A DNA stretch of 64,000 nt from Shouchella clausii (GCF_002250115.1 NZ_CP019985.1:2914001-2978000); one strand, 5' to 3'. Numbered from the stretch's first letter, positions 46,199 through 55,500 are shown. Translations and numbers: made by a program. Notes: generated by a model not told the origin, from the letters alone.

Positions 46199-47721
46199 AC
46201 ATTACTGTCATTTCTCTATTTCTAGCGATCGTTATATTGACGCTTGTCATCACTTACTATGCGGCGAAACGGACAAAGACAGCAAGTGAATTTTATACAG
46301 CTGGAGGCGGTTTGACTGGCTGGCAAAACGGGCTTGCGATTGCAGGCGATTACTTGTCTGCAGCCTCGTTTTTAGGGATAGCAGGTGCCATTGCTTTGTT
46401 TGGCTTTGACGGGTTCTTTTACAGCATTGGCTATTTAGTTGCCTACTTGGTCGTAATGTTTGTTGTTGCAGAACCACTCCGAAACTTAGGGAAATATACG
46501 CTTGCCGACATGATCCATTCTCGTTTTGATGCGAGGAAAGTCCGCGGTGTTGCTGCAGGGAGCACGATTACAATCGTGATCTTCTACATGATCGCCCAAT
46601 TGGTTGGAGCTGGAGCGCTCATTCAATTGTTGTTTCAAATTCCATATACATACGCTGTGCTGTTAGTAGGCGTTATGATGACCATTTATGTGTTGTTTGG
46701 CGGAATGACAGCGACAAGTTGGGTGCAAATTGTCAAGGCTACACTGCTAATGGTCGCGACTGCAGCGATTTCGATCATGGTGTTGGTCCGGTTTAACTTT
46801 AACATTTTGGACATGTTTGCCTCTGTTGGCGCTTCCCAAGAAGAAGGGTTTTTGCATCCTGGAATGCAAGGGAGAGCTCCACTTGACTCCATTTCGCTCA
46901 TGCTCGCTCTCGTATTAGGAACGGCAGGCTTGCCACATATTTTGATGCGCTTTTTTACCGTAAAGGATGCGAAGACAGCGCGCAGTTCCGTTGTTACTGC
47001 AACTTGGATTGTCGGAATCTTTTATATTCTAACGATTTTCCTTGGATTCGGTGCAGCTGCATTTGTCGGTTCCGCCGATATTATTGCTGCCAATCCAGCT
47101 GGAAATATGGCGGCTCCATTATTAGCAGAACGCCTTGGCGGCGATTTGTTTATGTCATTTGTCGCTGCTGTCGCTTTTGCCACGATTCTAGCGGTTGTAG
47201 CAGGGCTCGTGCTTTCAGGCGCTTCGGCGTTTGCCCATGATGTTTATGGGCAAATCATAAAAAAAGGGAAAATTACGGAGAAGCAACAAGTTGTAGCAGC
47301 CCGAATTGCCTCGGTTACAGTAGCGGGTCTATCGATTGTGCTGGCGCTGTTTGCGCAAAATATGAATGTCGCCTTTCTCGTTGCCCTTGCTTTCTGTGTG
47401 GCGGCAAGCGCCAACTTGCCTGTCATTGTTTACACTATTTATTGGAAAAGGTTCAATACGGCTGGTGCAGTATCAGCGATGTTGTCAGGCTTGTTCTCTG
47501 CTTTGATACTCGTTGCAATCAGTCCGAATGTCCTATCGCCGACAGGTGATGCATTTATTACAGCAGAACCGCTAATTTCATTAACGAATCCGGCCATTAT
47601 TTCTGTTCCGATTGGCTTTATCGGCGGCGTAGTAGGGACGTTGTTGTCTAAAGAACGGGACGATGCCAAATACGCAGAAGTGAAAGTGCGGGCAAACATT
47701 GGCTACCGAAAAGCGGAATAA
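46195..47721 (+). CDS. solute:sodium symporter, acetate/monocarboxylate type (ActP/YwcA-like)
   Basis: 508 aa with about 13 hydrophobic segments. SSS-family features: YTAGGGLTGWQNGLAIAGDYLSAASFLGIAG, GMTATSWVQIVKA and GTAGLPHILMRFFTVKDAK. These resemble E. coli ActP and B. subtilis YwcA. It likely imports acetate, pyruvate or similar acids with sodium. Coupled to the DUF485 gene and under a cre-containing promoter, consistent with use of organic acids only when sugars run out. The precise substrate is inferred from the subfamily. Confidence 0.88.
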   Translation: MNITVISLFLAIVILTLVITYYAAKRTKTASEFYTAGGGLTGWQNGLAIAGDYLSAASFLGIAGAIALFGFDGFFYSIGYLVAYLVVMFVVAEPLRNLGKYTLADMIHSRFDARKVRGVAAGSTITIVIFYMIAQLVGAGALIQLLFQIPYTYAVLLVGVMMTIYVLFGGMTATSWVQIVKATLLMVATAAISIMVLVRFNFNILDMFASVGASQEEGFLHPGMQGRAPLDSISLMLALVLGTAGLPHILMRFFTVKDAKTARSSVVTATWIVGIFYILTIFLGFGAAAFVGSADIIAANPAGNMAAPLLAERLGGDLFMSFVAAVAFATILAVVAGLVLSGASAFAHDVYGQIIKKGKITEKQQVVAARIASVTVAGLSIVLALFAQNMNVAFLVALAFCVAASANLPVIVYTIYWKRFNTAGAVSAMLSGLFSALILVAISPNVLSPTGDAFITAEPLISLTNPAIISVPIGFIGGVVGTLLSKERDDAKYAEVKVRANIGYRKAE

Positions 47722-47754
47722 ATGGAGAAATTGATGTAGCCGACAACATCAATC

Positions 47755-47887
47755 ACACTTGCTAAAAGAGGAAAAGAAAGTGGTGAATAGAAAGGCTGTT
47801 CCAAGAGTGATTTTCTTGCTCATGGACGCTTGTATCGGAACAAAGATTGCGCAAACACAACGTATGTAAGCATGTGTCGACAGTGTA
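47755..47887 (+). repeat. diverged full-length CAGACTG-family element
   Basis: Blocks align in order with the full copies: CTTGCTAAAAGAGGA with CTTGTCAGACGAGGA; GTGAATAGAAAGG then GTTC with GCGAATAGAACGG then GTTC; and a right end GCAAAC...GTATGTAAGC...TGTCGACAGT with GCAAAC...GTATGCGAGC...TGTCTACAGT. A TTGATGT/ACATCAA hairpin lies at the start. It falls between the converging symporter and ysdB genes. Confidence 0.5.
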
Positions 47888-47915
47888 TGAGGAGCGCTAA
47901 GATTAGCGCTCCTCA
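47888..47915. terminator. palindrome at the ysdB 3' end
   Basis: TGAGGAGCGCTAA pairs perfectly with TTAGCGCTCCTCA around GA. It overlaps the ysdB stop codon. T-tracts are absent on both sides, so termination is possible but not certain. Confidence 0.55.
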
Positions 47916-48304
47916 GGTTGTTTGGCTTGTTTCATAAATTCTTTAATCGGCGATGCCCATTCAATTGTCGCCTCTGGATAACGTAAGAGGACTTCTTCTT
48001 CAATAAAATGGAAGTCAGAAAAAGTTAAGCCGCGGAGTCTATCTGTATCTGCTTTTATATAAACGCGAATGACTTCAAATGATTCCTTTGTCGCTTCTAA
48101 ATACTTTTCTCCTTCAAACATAATTCCTTTAAACGTTAGTTGGAAATTTTTGCGCACATTCGTGCTATCGTCCAAAAAATAAAACTGATGCGCGTTCTGG
48201 GCTTTTTTTAGCTTTCGTTCAGGCTGCAATGTATATTTTATTAAACTATAGGAAATGACAACAATGGTAGCTACTATCAGTAGCCGAAAGATTAGGACGA
48301 GCAC
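47903..48304 (-). CDS. ysdB: YsdB-like membrane-anchored protein
   Basis: 133 aa. N-terminal membrane segment (about 3-22), then a soluble domain beginning with a basic patch (PERKLKKAQ). B. subtilis YsdB (130 aa), annotated as a sigma-W pathway protein, has the same size, topology and location near rplT and ysdC. ATG at 48304. It is divergent from ysdC and convergent with the symporter. Function unknown. Confidence 0.72.
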   Translation of the reverse strand: MLVLIFRLLIVATIVVISYSLIKYTLQPERKLKKAQNAHQFYFLDDSTNVRKNFQLTFKGIMFEGEKYLEATKESFEVIRVYIKADTDRLRGLTFSDFHFIEEEVLLRYPEATIEWASPIKEFMKQAKQPEER

Positions 48305-48390
48305 GGGCTAAACCCCCTTTTTTTGCATAATTGTTTTCAATATATACGGCACTGCAACAAAAAAGGTTTCACTTTTATTAATAAAAGTTT

Positions 48391-48514
48391 CAGAGTGATA
48401 GAAAACGCTTGCCAGACGAGGAGTGCAGCCGAGGGAAGATGCGAATAGAACGGGGGTTCATGAGCATATGAGTGAGGCAAACGACGAAGTATGCGAGCGT
48501 TTGTCTACAGTCTG
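48391..48514 (+). repeat. CAGACTG element, full copy
   Basis: 124 bp, starting CAGAGTGATAGAAAACGC and ending GTCTACAGTCTG. By eye only two differences from the copy at 55263, 7 kb away. The ends form imperfect inverted repeats (AAACGCTTGYC against GAGCGTTTGTC). The centre carries CGGGGGTTCATGAGCATATG. It lies between the divergent ysdB and ysdC genes. Confidence 0.92.
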
Positions 48515-48598
48515 AGTTTCTATTTGGCTTTTAAACATTTGTTGGCTGCTGTTGTTTTCGCTATACTAGGAAGGAATTCATAAAAGGAGTGGAACAAT

Positions 48599-49666
48599 TT
48601 GGATCAACAATTGCAAATGCTAAAAGCGCTAACTGATGCAAACGGGGTTTCCGGTTTTGAAAAAGAAGCACGGGACGTCATGAAGTCATATATTGCTCCT
48701 TTTGCCGATTCTGTGGAAACGGACCATTTGGGCAGTTTGATTGCAAAAAAAACGGGCAATGCAGATGGTCCGAAAATTATGGTCGCTGGCCACTTAGATG
48801 AAATTGGGTTTATGGTGAAAAGCATTGATGAAAAAGGATTTTTGCGTTTCCAAACCATCGGCGGCTGGTGGGGCCAAGTTTTGCTAGCAAGCCGTGTAAC
48901 AGTCATCACAGACAACGGGCCGATTCCTGGCGTTATCGGTTCTAAACCGCCCCATGTGCTGTCGCCAGAAGCACGGAAAAAACCAGTCGAGATTGACGAC
49001 ATGTTTATTGACATCGGCGCCACATCAAAAGAGGAAGCACAAGAGTTTGGCATCAAGCCTGGAAACCCAATTGCGCCTGTGTGCGAATTTACAGTGATGA
49101 AAAATGAGAAATTGTTGATGGCAAAAGCATGGGATAATCGTATCGGCTGCGCCATCGCCATTGACGTACTCAAATCATTACACGAGGTCGAACACCCCAA
49201 TGTTGTCTACGGAGTTGGAACGATACAAGAGGAAGTCGGTTTGCGCGGGGCAAAAACGAGTGCACATGCAATACAGCCAGACATCGGCTTCGCAATTGAT
49301 GTTGGCATTGGTGCAGACACGCCGAACACGAAGGGCGAAGGCACGCTTGGAGCTGGCCCGCAAATTATTTTATACGACGGTTCGATGATTGGCCATAAAA
49401 ACCTCAGAGATTTTGTCGTCAAAACAGCAGAGGACAACAACATTCCTTTCCAATATGATACTATTCCAGGAGGAGGGACAGATGCAGGCGCCATCCATTT
49501 AACTGCCAATGGCGTTCCGGCTTTGTCGATTACGATTGCAACCCGCTACATCCATACCCACGCAGGTTTACTTCATCGAGATGATTACAACAACACAGTC
49601 AAACTGCTCGTTGAGTTGATTAAACGGCTGGATGGGGAAACGGTTAAAAACATCACATTTGCTTAA
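48599..49666 (+). CDS. ysdC: M42-family aminopeptidase YsdC
   Basis: 355 aa, TTG start 8 bp after AAAGGAGTGG. A cytoplasmic dinuclear-metal aminopeptidase (glutamyl aminopeptidase / endoglucanase M family). Metal and catalytic residues in [10 protein letters not shown] (about 65-74), [30 protein letters not shown] and [14 protein letters not shown]. Length and synteny after rplT-ysdB match B. subtilis ysdC. Family members form large tetrahedral complexes that degrade peptides. Confidence 0.93.
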   Translation: MDQQLQMLKALTDANGVSGFEKEARDVMKSYIAPFADSVETDHLGSLIAKKTGNADGPKIMVAGHLDEIGFMVKSIDEKGFLRFQTIGGWWGQVLLASRVTVITDNGPIPGVIGSKPPHVLSPEARKKPVEIDDMFIDIGATSKEEAQEFGIKPGNPIAPVCEFTVMKNEKLLMAKAWDNRIGCAIAIDVLKSLHEVEHPNVVYGVGTIQEEVGLRGAKTSAHAIQPDIGFAIDVGIGADTPNTKGEGTLGAGPQIILYDGSMIGHKNLRDFVVKTAEDNNIPFQYDTIPGGGTDAGAIHLTANGVPALSITIATRYIHTHAGLLHRDDYNNTVKLLVELIKRLDGETVKNITFA

Positions 49667-49681
49667 AAACGGAGGAACAGA

Positions 49682-49969
49682 ATGAATAAGTTCGGGAAAT
49701 GGTCATTCTTTCTCGCCATGATTTCACTTGTGTTGTTTATTGCCTTTGCGCTCTTGCTAATTACAGGCTATGCGTTGCAACTTTCGCCAAGCACAACGAG
49801 CGCGGTCGGCACCATTGCCGTTGTTGTTCTAGTGGCAAGCGTGATTGTTAGTTTGGTGTCTCTTGCAAAAGGGGAAACTGGCAAGTGGAAGCTCGCACCG
49901 TGGCTCTTAATTGGCGCAAGTGTGCTCGTGCTCGTTATCTTGCTTAATGTAGTGTGGATGAGTGGTTGA
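49682..49969 (+). CDS. small membrane protein of unknown function
   Basis: 95 aa with three hydrophobic segments (about 8-30, 38-62 and 72-92) and short charged connections (AKGETGKWK). GGAGGAAC precedes the ATG, 16 bp after the ysdC stop, so it is probably co-transcribed with ysdC. I do not recognise the family. It could be a small permease-like or stress membrane protein, but no function is supported. Confidence 0.7.
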   Translation: MNKFGKWSFFLAMISLVLFIAFALLLITGYALQLSPSTTSAVGTIAVVVLVASVIVSLVSLAKGETGKWKLAPWLLIGASVLVLVILLNVVWMSG

Positions 49970-49989
49970 ATGTAGAATATTCAAACAAA

Positions 49990-50178
49990 TCATCTTGTGA
50001 GCTCATTGCGGACGATATCTACTCCATATAAGAAAATGCTAACATGGAGTAAAAACAAAAAGTGGCGAAATCCTCTCAACCCAAATTGGTCAACCGGGTG
50101 AGCGAACATAAAGAAGAGTCCATAGACGATTAAGCAGAGTGCGATAAGAGAAAATCCCCAACGTAAAATCATTGCCAT
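49990..50178 (-). CDS. small two-segment membrane protein, unknown
   Basis: 62 aa with hydrophobic segments at about 3-28 and 36-55. On the minus strand AAGGAGTGG precedes the ATG at about 6 bp, a good ribosome site. It converges with the small gene at 49682. Codon use looks normal. Not recognised; the good start signal is the main reason to accept it. Confidence 0.6.
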   Translation of the reverse strand: MAMILRWGFSLIALCLIVYGLFFMFAHPVDQFGLRGFRHFLFLLHVSIFLYGVDIVRNELTR

Positions 50179-50265
50179 TGGCCACTCCTTCCACTGTAAT
50201 AGTCTAGTGTATGGGACAGCACGTCCGTTTATTATACAAGCTGCTGTCCTCGGCTAAAGCGATTA

Positions 50266-50297
50266 TGAAAAAAGCGAACAGGAAAATCCTGCTCGCT
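50266..50297 (-). terminator. terminator of sspI
   Basis: On the minus strand AGCGAGCAGGA pairs with TCCTGTTCGCT (one G-T pair) around TTT, followed by a run of five to six T. Confidence 0.88.
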
Positions 50298-50506
50298 TAT
50301 TCATTAAGCCCTTTGCTAATCTCAGCACAAAGCTCGTCTTTTTGGGATTCATCTGCATGTTTCCAGTAGACTTCAAACAGCACGCCGAGTCCCGGCAACA
50401 TTTTTTCTTCGCCACTTTCCATGGCATCGACGATGGTTGCTTCCACTTCTTGTTGGGAACTGCCTTGTATATTCGCCATAATCGCGTTGCGCAAATTAAA
50501 GCTCAT
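50297..50506 (-). CDS. sspI: small acid-soluble spore protein SspI
   Basis: 69 aa from the ATG at 50506, preceded on the minus strand by AAAGGGGG; the longer frame to 50581 lacks such a site. [48 protein letters not shown] is a clear SspI match. It is a minor spore-core protein, made in the forespore late in sporulation under sigma-G. The upstream AATACTA could be the -10, but a matching -35 was not found. B. subtilis also has sspI next to ysgA. Confidence 0.95.
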   Translation of the reverse strand: MSFNLRNAIMANIQGSSQQEVEATIVDAMESGEEKMLPGLGVLFEVYWKHADESQKDELCAEISKGLNE

Positions 50507-50631
50507 TGAAATAACCCCCTTTAAAATGGTGAATCGACTAGTAGTATTCCCGAACCAAGGTGGATTATAAATGGAAAACAAGCTATTCTGTTAGTAAATG
50601 TCGACAACAGCATAAAAAGGGGCCATTGGTC

Positions 50632-51372
50632 ATGAAACGGATAGAATCAGTCAAAAATGAACGTGTTAAAGCATGGAAAAAATTACATAGCAAAAAAGGA
50701 CGTGACCAGACAGGACGGTTTTTAATAGAAGGGGAACATTTAATTGAAGAAGCGTGGAAATCAGATTGGAAAGTGGAAACGGTACTAACGACTGCAGACG
50801 ATGAAAACTTATTTCCCGGGGAATGCATAGGCGTTTCTGAAGCCGTCATGAAGGAGTTATCGGAAACAAAAAGCCCTCAAGGCATTGTAGCTGTATGCCA
50901 AAAAAAACAGTGGCATACCCCTGAACAGTTGAAAGGGCGTTTTGTTCTTCTTGACCGGGTTCAAGACCCAGGCAATGTCGGCACGATTATCCGCACGGCA
51001 TTGGCTGCTGATGCAGCAGGAGTTGTTTTAGGCAGTGGTTGTGCTGATTTATTCAATGCAAAAGTGATCCGAGCAACACAAGGGGCATTGTTTCATTTAC
51101 CTGTTTATATGGGCGATTTGGCTACCTGGATAAAGATGCTCAAAGAAAGCGACATTCCGGTTTACGGGACATCTTTACATGATGCCACGCCATATGAACA
51201 GTTCCAGCCACAAGAACAGTTTGCGCTTTTGCTTGGAAATGAAGGGGAAGGCGTACAAAGCCATTTGTTGGATGCTGCTACGGAAAACCTATATATCCGC
51301 CAAAACAAGAAAGCAGAATCATTAAACGTTTCTGTAGCTGCTGGGATTTTGTTATTTGCCTTGAAAAGTTAA
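50632..51372 (+). CDS. ysgA: TrmH/SpoU-family RNA 2'-O-methyltransferase (YsgA-like)
   Basis: 246 aa from the ATG at 50632 (AAAGGGG upstream); an in-frame ATG at 50560 overlaps the sspI promoter region. N-terminal RNA substrate-binding domain (about 1-85, KNERVKAWKKLHSKKGRDQTGRFLIEGEHLIEEA). C-terminal SPOUT knot with motif 1 DRVQDPGNVGTIIRTA, motif 2 LLGNEGEGV and motif 3 LNVSVAAGILLF. It methylates a ribose in rRNA or tRNA, using AdoMet. The target base is unknown. Placed before pheST as in B. subtilis. Confidence 0.92.
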   Translation: MKRIESVKNERVKAWKKLHSKKGRDQTGRFLIEGEHLIEEAWKSDWKVETVLTTADDENLFPGECIGVSEAVMKELSETKSPQGIVAVCQKKQWHTPEQLKGRFVLLDRVQDPGNVGTIIRTALAADAAGVVLGSGCADLFNAKVIRATQGALFHLPVYMGDLATWIKMLKESDIPVYGTSLHDATPYEQFQPQEQFALLLGNEGEGVQSHLLDAATENLYIRQNKKAESLNVSVAAGILLFALKS

Positions 51373-51374
51373 GC

Positions 51375-51403
51375 TTGCAGCTTGTGTGGCAATTGATTAT
51401 AAT
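51375..51403 (+). promoter_or_regulatory. sigma-A promoter for pheST
   Basis: TTGCAG at 51375-51380, 17-bp spacer, TATAAT at 51398-51403. Confidence 0.75.
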
Positions 51404-51409
51404 AAAAAG

Positions 51410-51666
51410 CAATTGTAATTGTATAGGATAAAAAGCGTTGATAGAGAGTAGTAAGCTTAAAACCGCCTTTCAGGGAGGAAATGCCAAAGACTGGAAGCGT
51501 TTCTATGGTAGGATGGGCCGAATTCACTCTTGAGCTGGCATCTCTAAAGGATGTTCCCGGTTTAGAGCCGTTATGGACAATGAAGTTGCACTTTTTTAGC
51601 AAGTGTAAACGAAGGGTGGTACCACGGAGCTTTCGTCCCTTTTTAGGGAGTAGAAGGCTTTTTTTA
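51410..51666 (+). promoter_or_regulatory. T-box riboswitch leader of pheS
   Basis: T-box AGGGTGGTACCACGG at 51613-51627, followed by the terminator (AGCTTTCGTCCCT with its partly complementary strand, T-run to 51666). A TTC codon followed by A at 51523-51525 is the likely Phe specifier. An open frame starting at 51481 runs through the leader into pheS, but this is not a start site. Confidence 0.92.
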
Positions 51667-51705
51667 TTGTTTAAAAGGAAAGAAAGGATACAAGGAGGCA
51701 TTGCC

Positions 51706-52740
51706 ATGCAAGAACAGCTAACGGCATTAAAGCATGAGGCGTTGGACAAAGCCGAGGAAGCGAAATCAGAGCAAGATATTCAAGCGATTCGCGTTGCCTA
51801 TTTAGGGAAAAAGGGGCCGATTACCGAAGTCCTTCGCGGCATGGGGAAATTGTCAGCGGAAGAACGCCCAATTATTGGTGCCCTCGCCAATGAAGTGCGT
51901 GATGAAATTAAGAACAAATTGGATGAAAAAAGTAAAAAACTTCAAGAAGCTGCGATTAAACAGCAGCTCGAACAAGAATCAATCGACGTGACATTGCCAG
52001 GTCGCCCGGCGCTTCAAGGTGCAATTCATCCGTTGACTGCGGTTATCACGGAAATCGAAGAAATCTTTTTAGGGCTTGGTTTTTCGATTGGGGAAGGGCC
52101 AGAAATCGAAACCGATTATTACAACTTTGAAGCAATGAATTTGCCAAAAGACCACCCAGCAAGAGATATGCAGGATTCGTTTTATGTGACAGAGGACTTG
52201 CTGTTGCGGACGCAAACGTCGCCAGTCCAGGCGCGGACAATGGAAAAATTTGCAGGAAAAGGCCCAGTTAAAGTTGTTGTCCCTGGGAAAGTGTTTCGCC
52301 GCGACGATGACGATGCAACCCACTCGCATCAATTCATGCAAGTGGAAGGGCTATATGTTGATAAAAAAGTGCGTATGAGCGACTTGAAAGGGGTACTTGA
52401 AACGTTCGCGAAACAATTTTTTGGTCAAGACCGTTCCATTCGCCTGCGCCCAAGTTTCTTTCCATTTACGGAACCATCAGTCGAAGTCGATGTATCTTGT
52501 GGAATATGTAGCGGAAAAGGTTGCCGAGTATGCAAACAATCTGGTTGGATTGAAGTGCTTGGGGCAGGAATGGTCCACCCCCGTGTCCTTGAGATGAGCG
52601 GCTTTGATGCCAATGAGTATAGCGGATTTGCCTTCGGTATGGGCGTAGAGCGTTTGGCTATGTTGAAATATGATATAGACGACATCCGCCAATTTTATGC
52701 AAATGATCTTCGGTTTTTAATGCAATTTAAAGACGTTTAA
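51706..52740 (+). CDS. pheS: phenylalanyl-tRNA synthetase alpha subunit
   Basis: 344 aa from the ATG at 51706 (AAGGAGG upstream), equal to B. subtilis PheS. N-terminal coiled coil (about 1-85) contacts tRNA. Class II catalytic core (about 100-344) with [31 protein letters not shown] (motif 2), [13 protein letters not shown] and [16 protein letters not shown] (motif 3). It works as an alpha2-beta2 tetramer with PheT. Expression controlled by the upstream T-box. Confidence 0.98.
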   Translation: MQEQLTALKHEALDKAEEAKSEQDIQAIRVAYLGKKGPITEVLRGMGKLSAEERPIIGALANEVRDEIKNKLDEKSKKLQEAAIKQQLEQESIDVTLPGRPALQGAIHPLTAVITEIEEIFLGLGFSIGEGPEIETDYYNFEAMNLPKDHPARDMQDSFYVTEDLLLRTQTSPVQARTMEKFAGKGPVKVVVPGKVFRRDDDDATHSHQFMQVEGLYVDKKVRMSDLKGVLETFAKQFFGQDRSIRLRPSFFPFTEPSVEVDVSCGICSGKGCRVCKQSGWIEVLGAGMVHPRVLEMSGFDANEYSGFAFGMGVERLAMLKYDIDDIRQFYANDLRFLMQFKDV

Positions 52741-52753
52741 GGAGGGCGACACA

Positions 52754-55180
52754 TTGCTCGTTTCATATAAATGGCTACAAGAATATATAGAGATTGGTGA
52801 TATTAGCCCGCAAGAGATTGCCGAGAAAATGACGCGGAGCGGTATAGAAATTGACTTTATTCATGAACGGAACAAAGGGGCAACCAATGTGGTTGTCGGT
52901 TATGTGGCTGAAGTAGCACCTCATCCTGATGCGGACAAGCTAAATGTATGTCAAGTTGATATTAGCGAGGAAGAGCGTGTCCAAATTGTTTGCGGAGCGC
53001 CAAATGTTAGCTCTGGCCAGTATGTCGCCGTTGCCAAAGTAGGGGCGCGCTTGCCTGGTGGCATTAAAATTAAAAAAGCGAAATTGCGTGGACAGCACTC
53101 CGAAGGGATGATTTGCTCTTTGCAAGAGCTCGGCGTTGACAACAAACTAGTGCCTAAGGGCTATGTTGACGGGATTTATGTATTCCCGGAAACACAAAGC
53201 GTTGAACCTGGACAAGATGCGTTAGCACTTTTCGAGTTAAACGATAGTGTGCTGGAACTTGATTTAACACCGAATCGTTCTGATTGCATGCATATGCTTG
53301 GCGTTGCTTATGAGTTGGCTGCCCTTTATGATCGGCCAATAAAAATGCCGAAAACTAAAGTGAAGGAAGTCATTGAATCTGCTGACGGTTATATCGATGT
53401 CAGCGTTGAAAATGGCGAAGACACACCGTTTTATCAAGCCCTTGTAATAAAAGATGTTAAAATCGGACCATCGCCTTCATGGCTGCAAAACCGGCTAATG
53501 GCAGCAGGTATCCGTCCTATCAGCAACGTTGTTGATGTCACCAACTACGTGCTTCTCGAATATGGGCAACCATTGCATGCGTTTGACTACCATGCCCTTG
53601 GCTCGAAATCAATCCATGTGCGTCGTGCAAATGCAGAAGAGGCGTTTACTACACTAGATGGGGAGAAGCGGACACTATCGCCTGAACAGTTAGTAGTCAC
53701 AAATGGGCGCGAACCAGTCGCGCTTGCCGGTGTAATGGGCGGCCTTCATTCAGAGGTGACAGCGGCAACAACGACGATCGTATTAGAGGCTGCGGCCTTC
53801 CATCCGACAGTGGTTAGACGCTCGGCTCGTCTTGCCGGTTTACGCAGTGATTCTAGCGCTCGATTTGAAAAAGGCATTAACCAGGAACGGGTGTCAGAGG
53901 CAGCACGCCGAGCTGCTTACTTAATCCAAGAAATAGCTGGAGGGATCGTGTTAAGCGGAGCTGCCATTGCGGATGCGCGTGTTCGCTCGGAGAAAGTGAT
54001 TGCCCTTGATTTGGACAAAATGAATGAGCGCATTGGGACAGATTTGTCCATCATGGAAGTTGCGGCATTAATGAGACGTCTCCAGTTTCCGTGTGAAAAA
54101 GTCGGCTCCGACCTACATGTAACCGTTCCACATCGCCGCGGCGATATTACGATTCCAGAGGATTTGTATGAAGAAGTGGCACGTCTGTACGGATATGACC
54201 AGCTTCCTTCGACATTACCTGTTGGCAACACTACACAAGGGAAGCGGACCGCTGAACAGGCAAAACGTCGGAAAATGGAGGCCTATTTAAGAAGTGCGGG
54301 CCTTTCTGAAGCGATTTCGTATGCGTTAACCAGTTCAGAGAAAGCAGCGTTGTTTGCTGAGGAAACGATTAAGCCGATCCAAGTAGCCATGCCAATGAGC
54401 GAAGAACGGAGCACAATGCGTACAAGTTTGCTTCCTCATTTATACGATATTTGCGCGTACAATTTGAATCGGAAAAACAATGACGTCCTCCTGTATGAAC
54501 GTGGCTCAGTGTTTTTGAGCGAGCAAGAAACGTTGACGGAACTACCTAAAGAACAGGAACGTCTTGCTGTCCTGTTAAGTGGGACGTATATGAGTCATCC
54601 GTGGCAAGGCGAGAAAAAAGCAGTCGACTTTTATGTGCTAAAAGGGATTGCCGAAGGCTTAATGGAATCGCTTGGCCTCAGTGAACAAATTGAATACAAG
54701 CCGGATGTGCGCCCAGGTTTCCATCCAGGTCGTACTGCCAATGTGTTGCTCAAAGGCGAGTCAATTGGTTTTCTAGCCCAAGTCCATCCGAGTACGCAAA
54801 AAACACTTGATTTAAATGAGACATACGTGTTGGAACTAAATGTAGATGCGCTCTTTGCCGCTGAGACGGAGGCGCTTATATACAAAGGGATTCCACGCTA
54901 TCCAGCGATTACCCGCGATATGGCTCTAGTTGTTTCAAAAGAAACGACGGCAGCTGAATTGATGGCAATTATCCGTGAAACTGGCGGCGAATTAGTAGAA
55001 ACAGTTACCATTTTCGATGTGTACGAAGGCGAGCATATGGAAAGCGGAAAGAAATCAATCGCCTTTTCTCTCACTTACCGCCATGCTGAACGGACATTAA
55101 CCGACGAAGAAGCATCTTTGGCTCATGAAAGGATAGTAGCAGAAGTGCAAAAGCAAACGGGTGCCGTGTTGCGGGCATAG
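52754..55180 (+). CDS. pheT: phenylalanyl-tRNA synthetase beta subunit
   Basis: 808 aa, TTG start after GGAGGG. Domains: B1/tRNA-binding OB fold (about 40-150), B3/B4 editing domain (about 210-400, with SNVVDVTNYVLLEYGQPLHAFD), B5 (about 405-480), catalytic-like core (about 490-690), C-terminal ferredoxin-like anticodon-binding domain (about 715-808). Normal length (B. subtilis 804 aa). The 3' side carries a duplicated terminator with a repeat element in between. Confidence 0.97.
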   Translation: MLVSYKWLQEYIEIGDISPQEIAEKMTRSGIEIDFIHERNKGATNVVVGYVAEVAPHPDADKLNVCQVDISEEERVQIVCGAPNVSSGQYVAVAKVGARLPGGIKIKKAKLRGQHSEGMICSLQELGVDNKLVPKGYVDGIYVFPETQSVEPGQDALALFELNDSVLELDLTPNRSDCMHMLGVAYELAALYDRPIKMPKTKVKEVIESADGYIDVSVENGEDTPFYQALVIKDVKIGPSPSWLQNRLMAAGIRPISNVVDVTNYVLLEYGQPLHAFDYHALGSKSIHVRRANAEEAFTTLDGEKRTLSPEQLVVTNGREPVALAGVMGGLHSEVTAATTTIVLEAAAFHPTVVRRSARLAGLRSDSSARFEKGINQERVSEAARRAAYLIQEIAGGIVLSGAAIADARVRSEKVIALDLDKMNERIGTDLSIMEVAALMRRLQFPCEKVGSDLHVTVPHRRGDITIPEDLYEEVARLYGYDQLPSTLPVGNTTQGKRTAEQAKRRKMEAYLRSAGLSEAISYALTSSEKAALFAEETIKPIQVAMPMSEERSTMRTSLLPHLYDICAYNLNRKNNDVLLYERGSVFLSEQETLTELPKEQERLAVLLSGTYMSHPWQGEKKAVDFYVLKGIAEGLMESLGLSEQIEYKPDVRPGFHPGRTANVLLKGESIGFLAQVHPSTQKTLDLNETYVLELNVDALFAAETEALIYKGIPRYPAITRDMALVVSKETTAAELMAIIRETGGELVETVTIFDVYEGEHMESGKKSIAFSLTYRHAERTLTDEEASLAHERIVAEVQKQTGAVLRA

Positions 55181-55205
55181 TGTAAAATGGAAAGAAATAG
55201 AACAA

Positions 55206-55232
55206 TGGAGCGATTGCATTTAGCAATCGCTT
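55206..55232 (+). repeat. first copy of duplicated pheT terminator hairpin
   Basis: GAGCGATTGC pairs with GCAATCGCTT around ATTTA. The 27-bp block is repeated exactly at 55385-55411. This upstream copy is followed by GAGG and so lacks a T-tract. Confidence 0.9.
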
Positions 55233-55386
55233 GAGGTTGTCGACAAAGTCGATAACCGCCCTCAGACTGATAGAAAACGCTTGTCAGACGAGGAGTGCAG
55301 CCGAGGGAAGATGCGAATAGAACGGGGGTTCATGAGCATATGAGTGAGGCAAACGACGAAGTATGCGAGCGTTTGTCTACAGTCTG
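55233..55386 (+). repeat. CAGACTG element, full copy, with GTTGTCGAC hairpin
   Basis: A GGTTGTCGAC hairpin (complement with one mismatch, loop AAA, 55235-55258) is followed by the full 124-bp element from CAGACTG (55263) to CAGTCTG (55386). The element differs from the copy at 48391 at only two positions. The unit is enclosed by identical terminator blocks. Confidence 0.92.
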
Positions 55387-55416
55387 GAGCGATTGCATTT
55401 AGCAATCGCTTTTTAG
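55387..55416 (+). terminator. functional copy of the pheT terminator
   Basis: GAGCGATTGC/GCAATCGCTT stem followed by TTTTT. This copy, downstream of the element, keeps the T-run, so it is probably the working terminator. Confidence 0.85.
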
Positions 55417-55500
55417 CAGTTTCCAATTTTGCTCTCGCATGGTATGATGAACATTAGTTTTAGGGTAGGGCACAATCAATGTGCGCTAGGAGGTTCTTTC

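Noticed and set aside
51481-51705. 75-codon in-frame extension upstream of pheS
   Set aside because: It translates the T-box leader and terminator. AAGGAGG at 51693 and the length match to PheS place the start at 51706.
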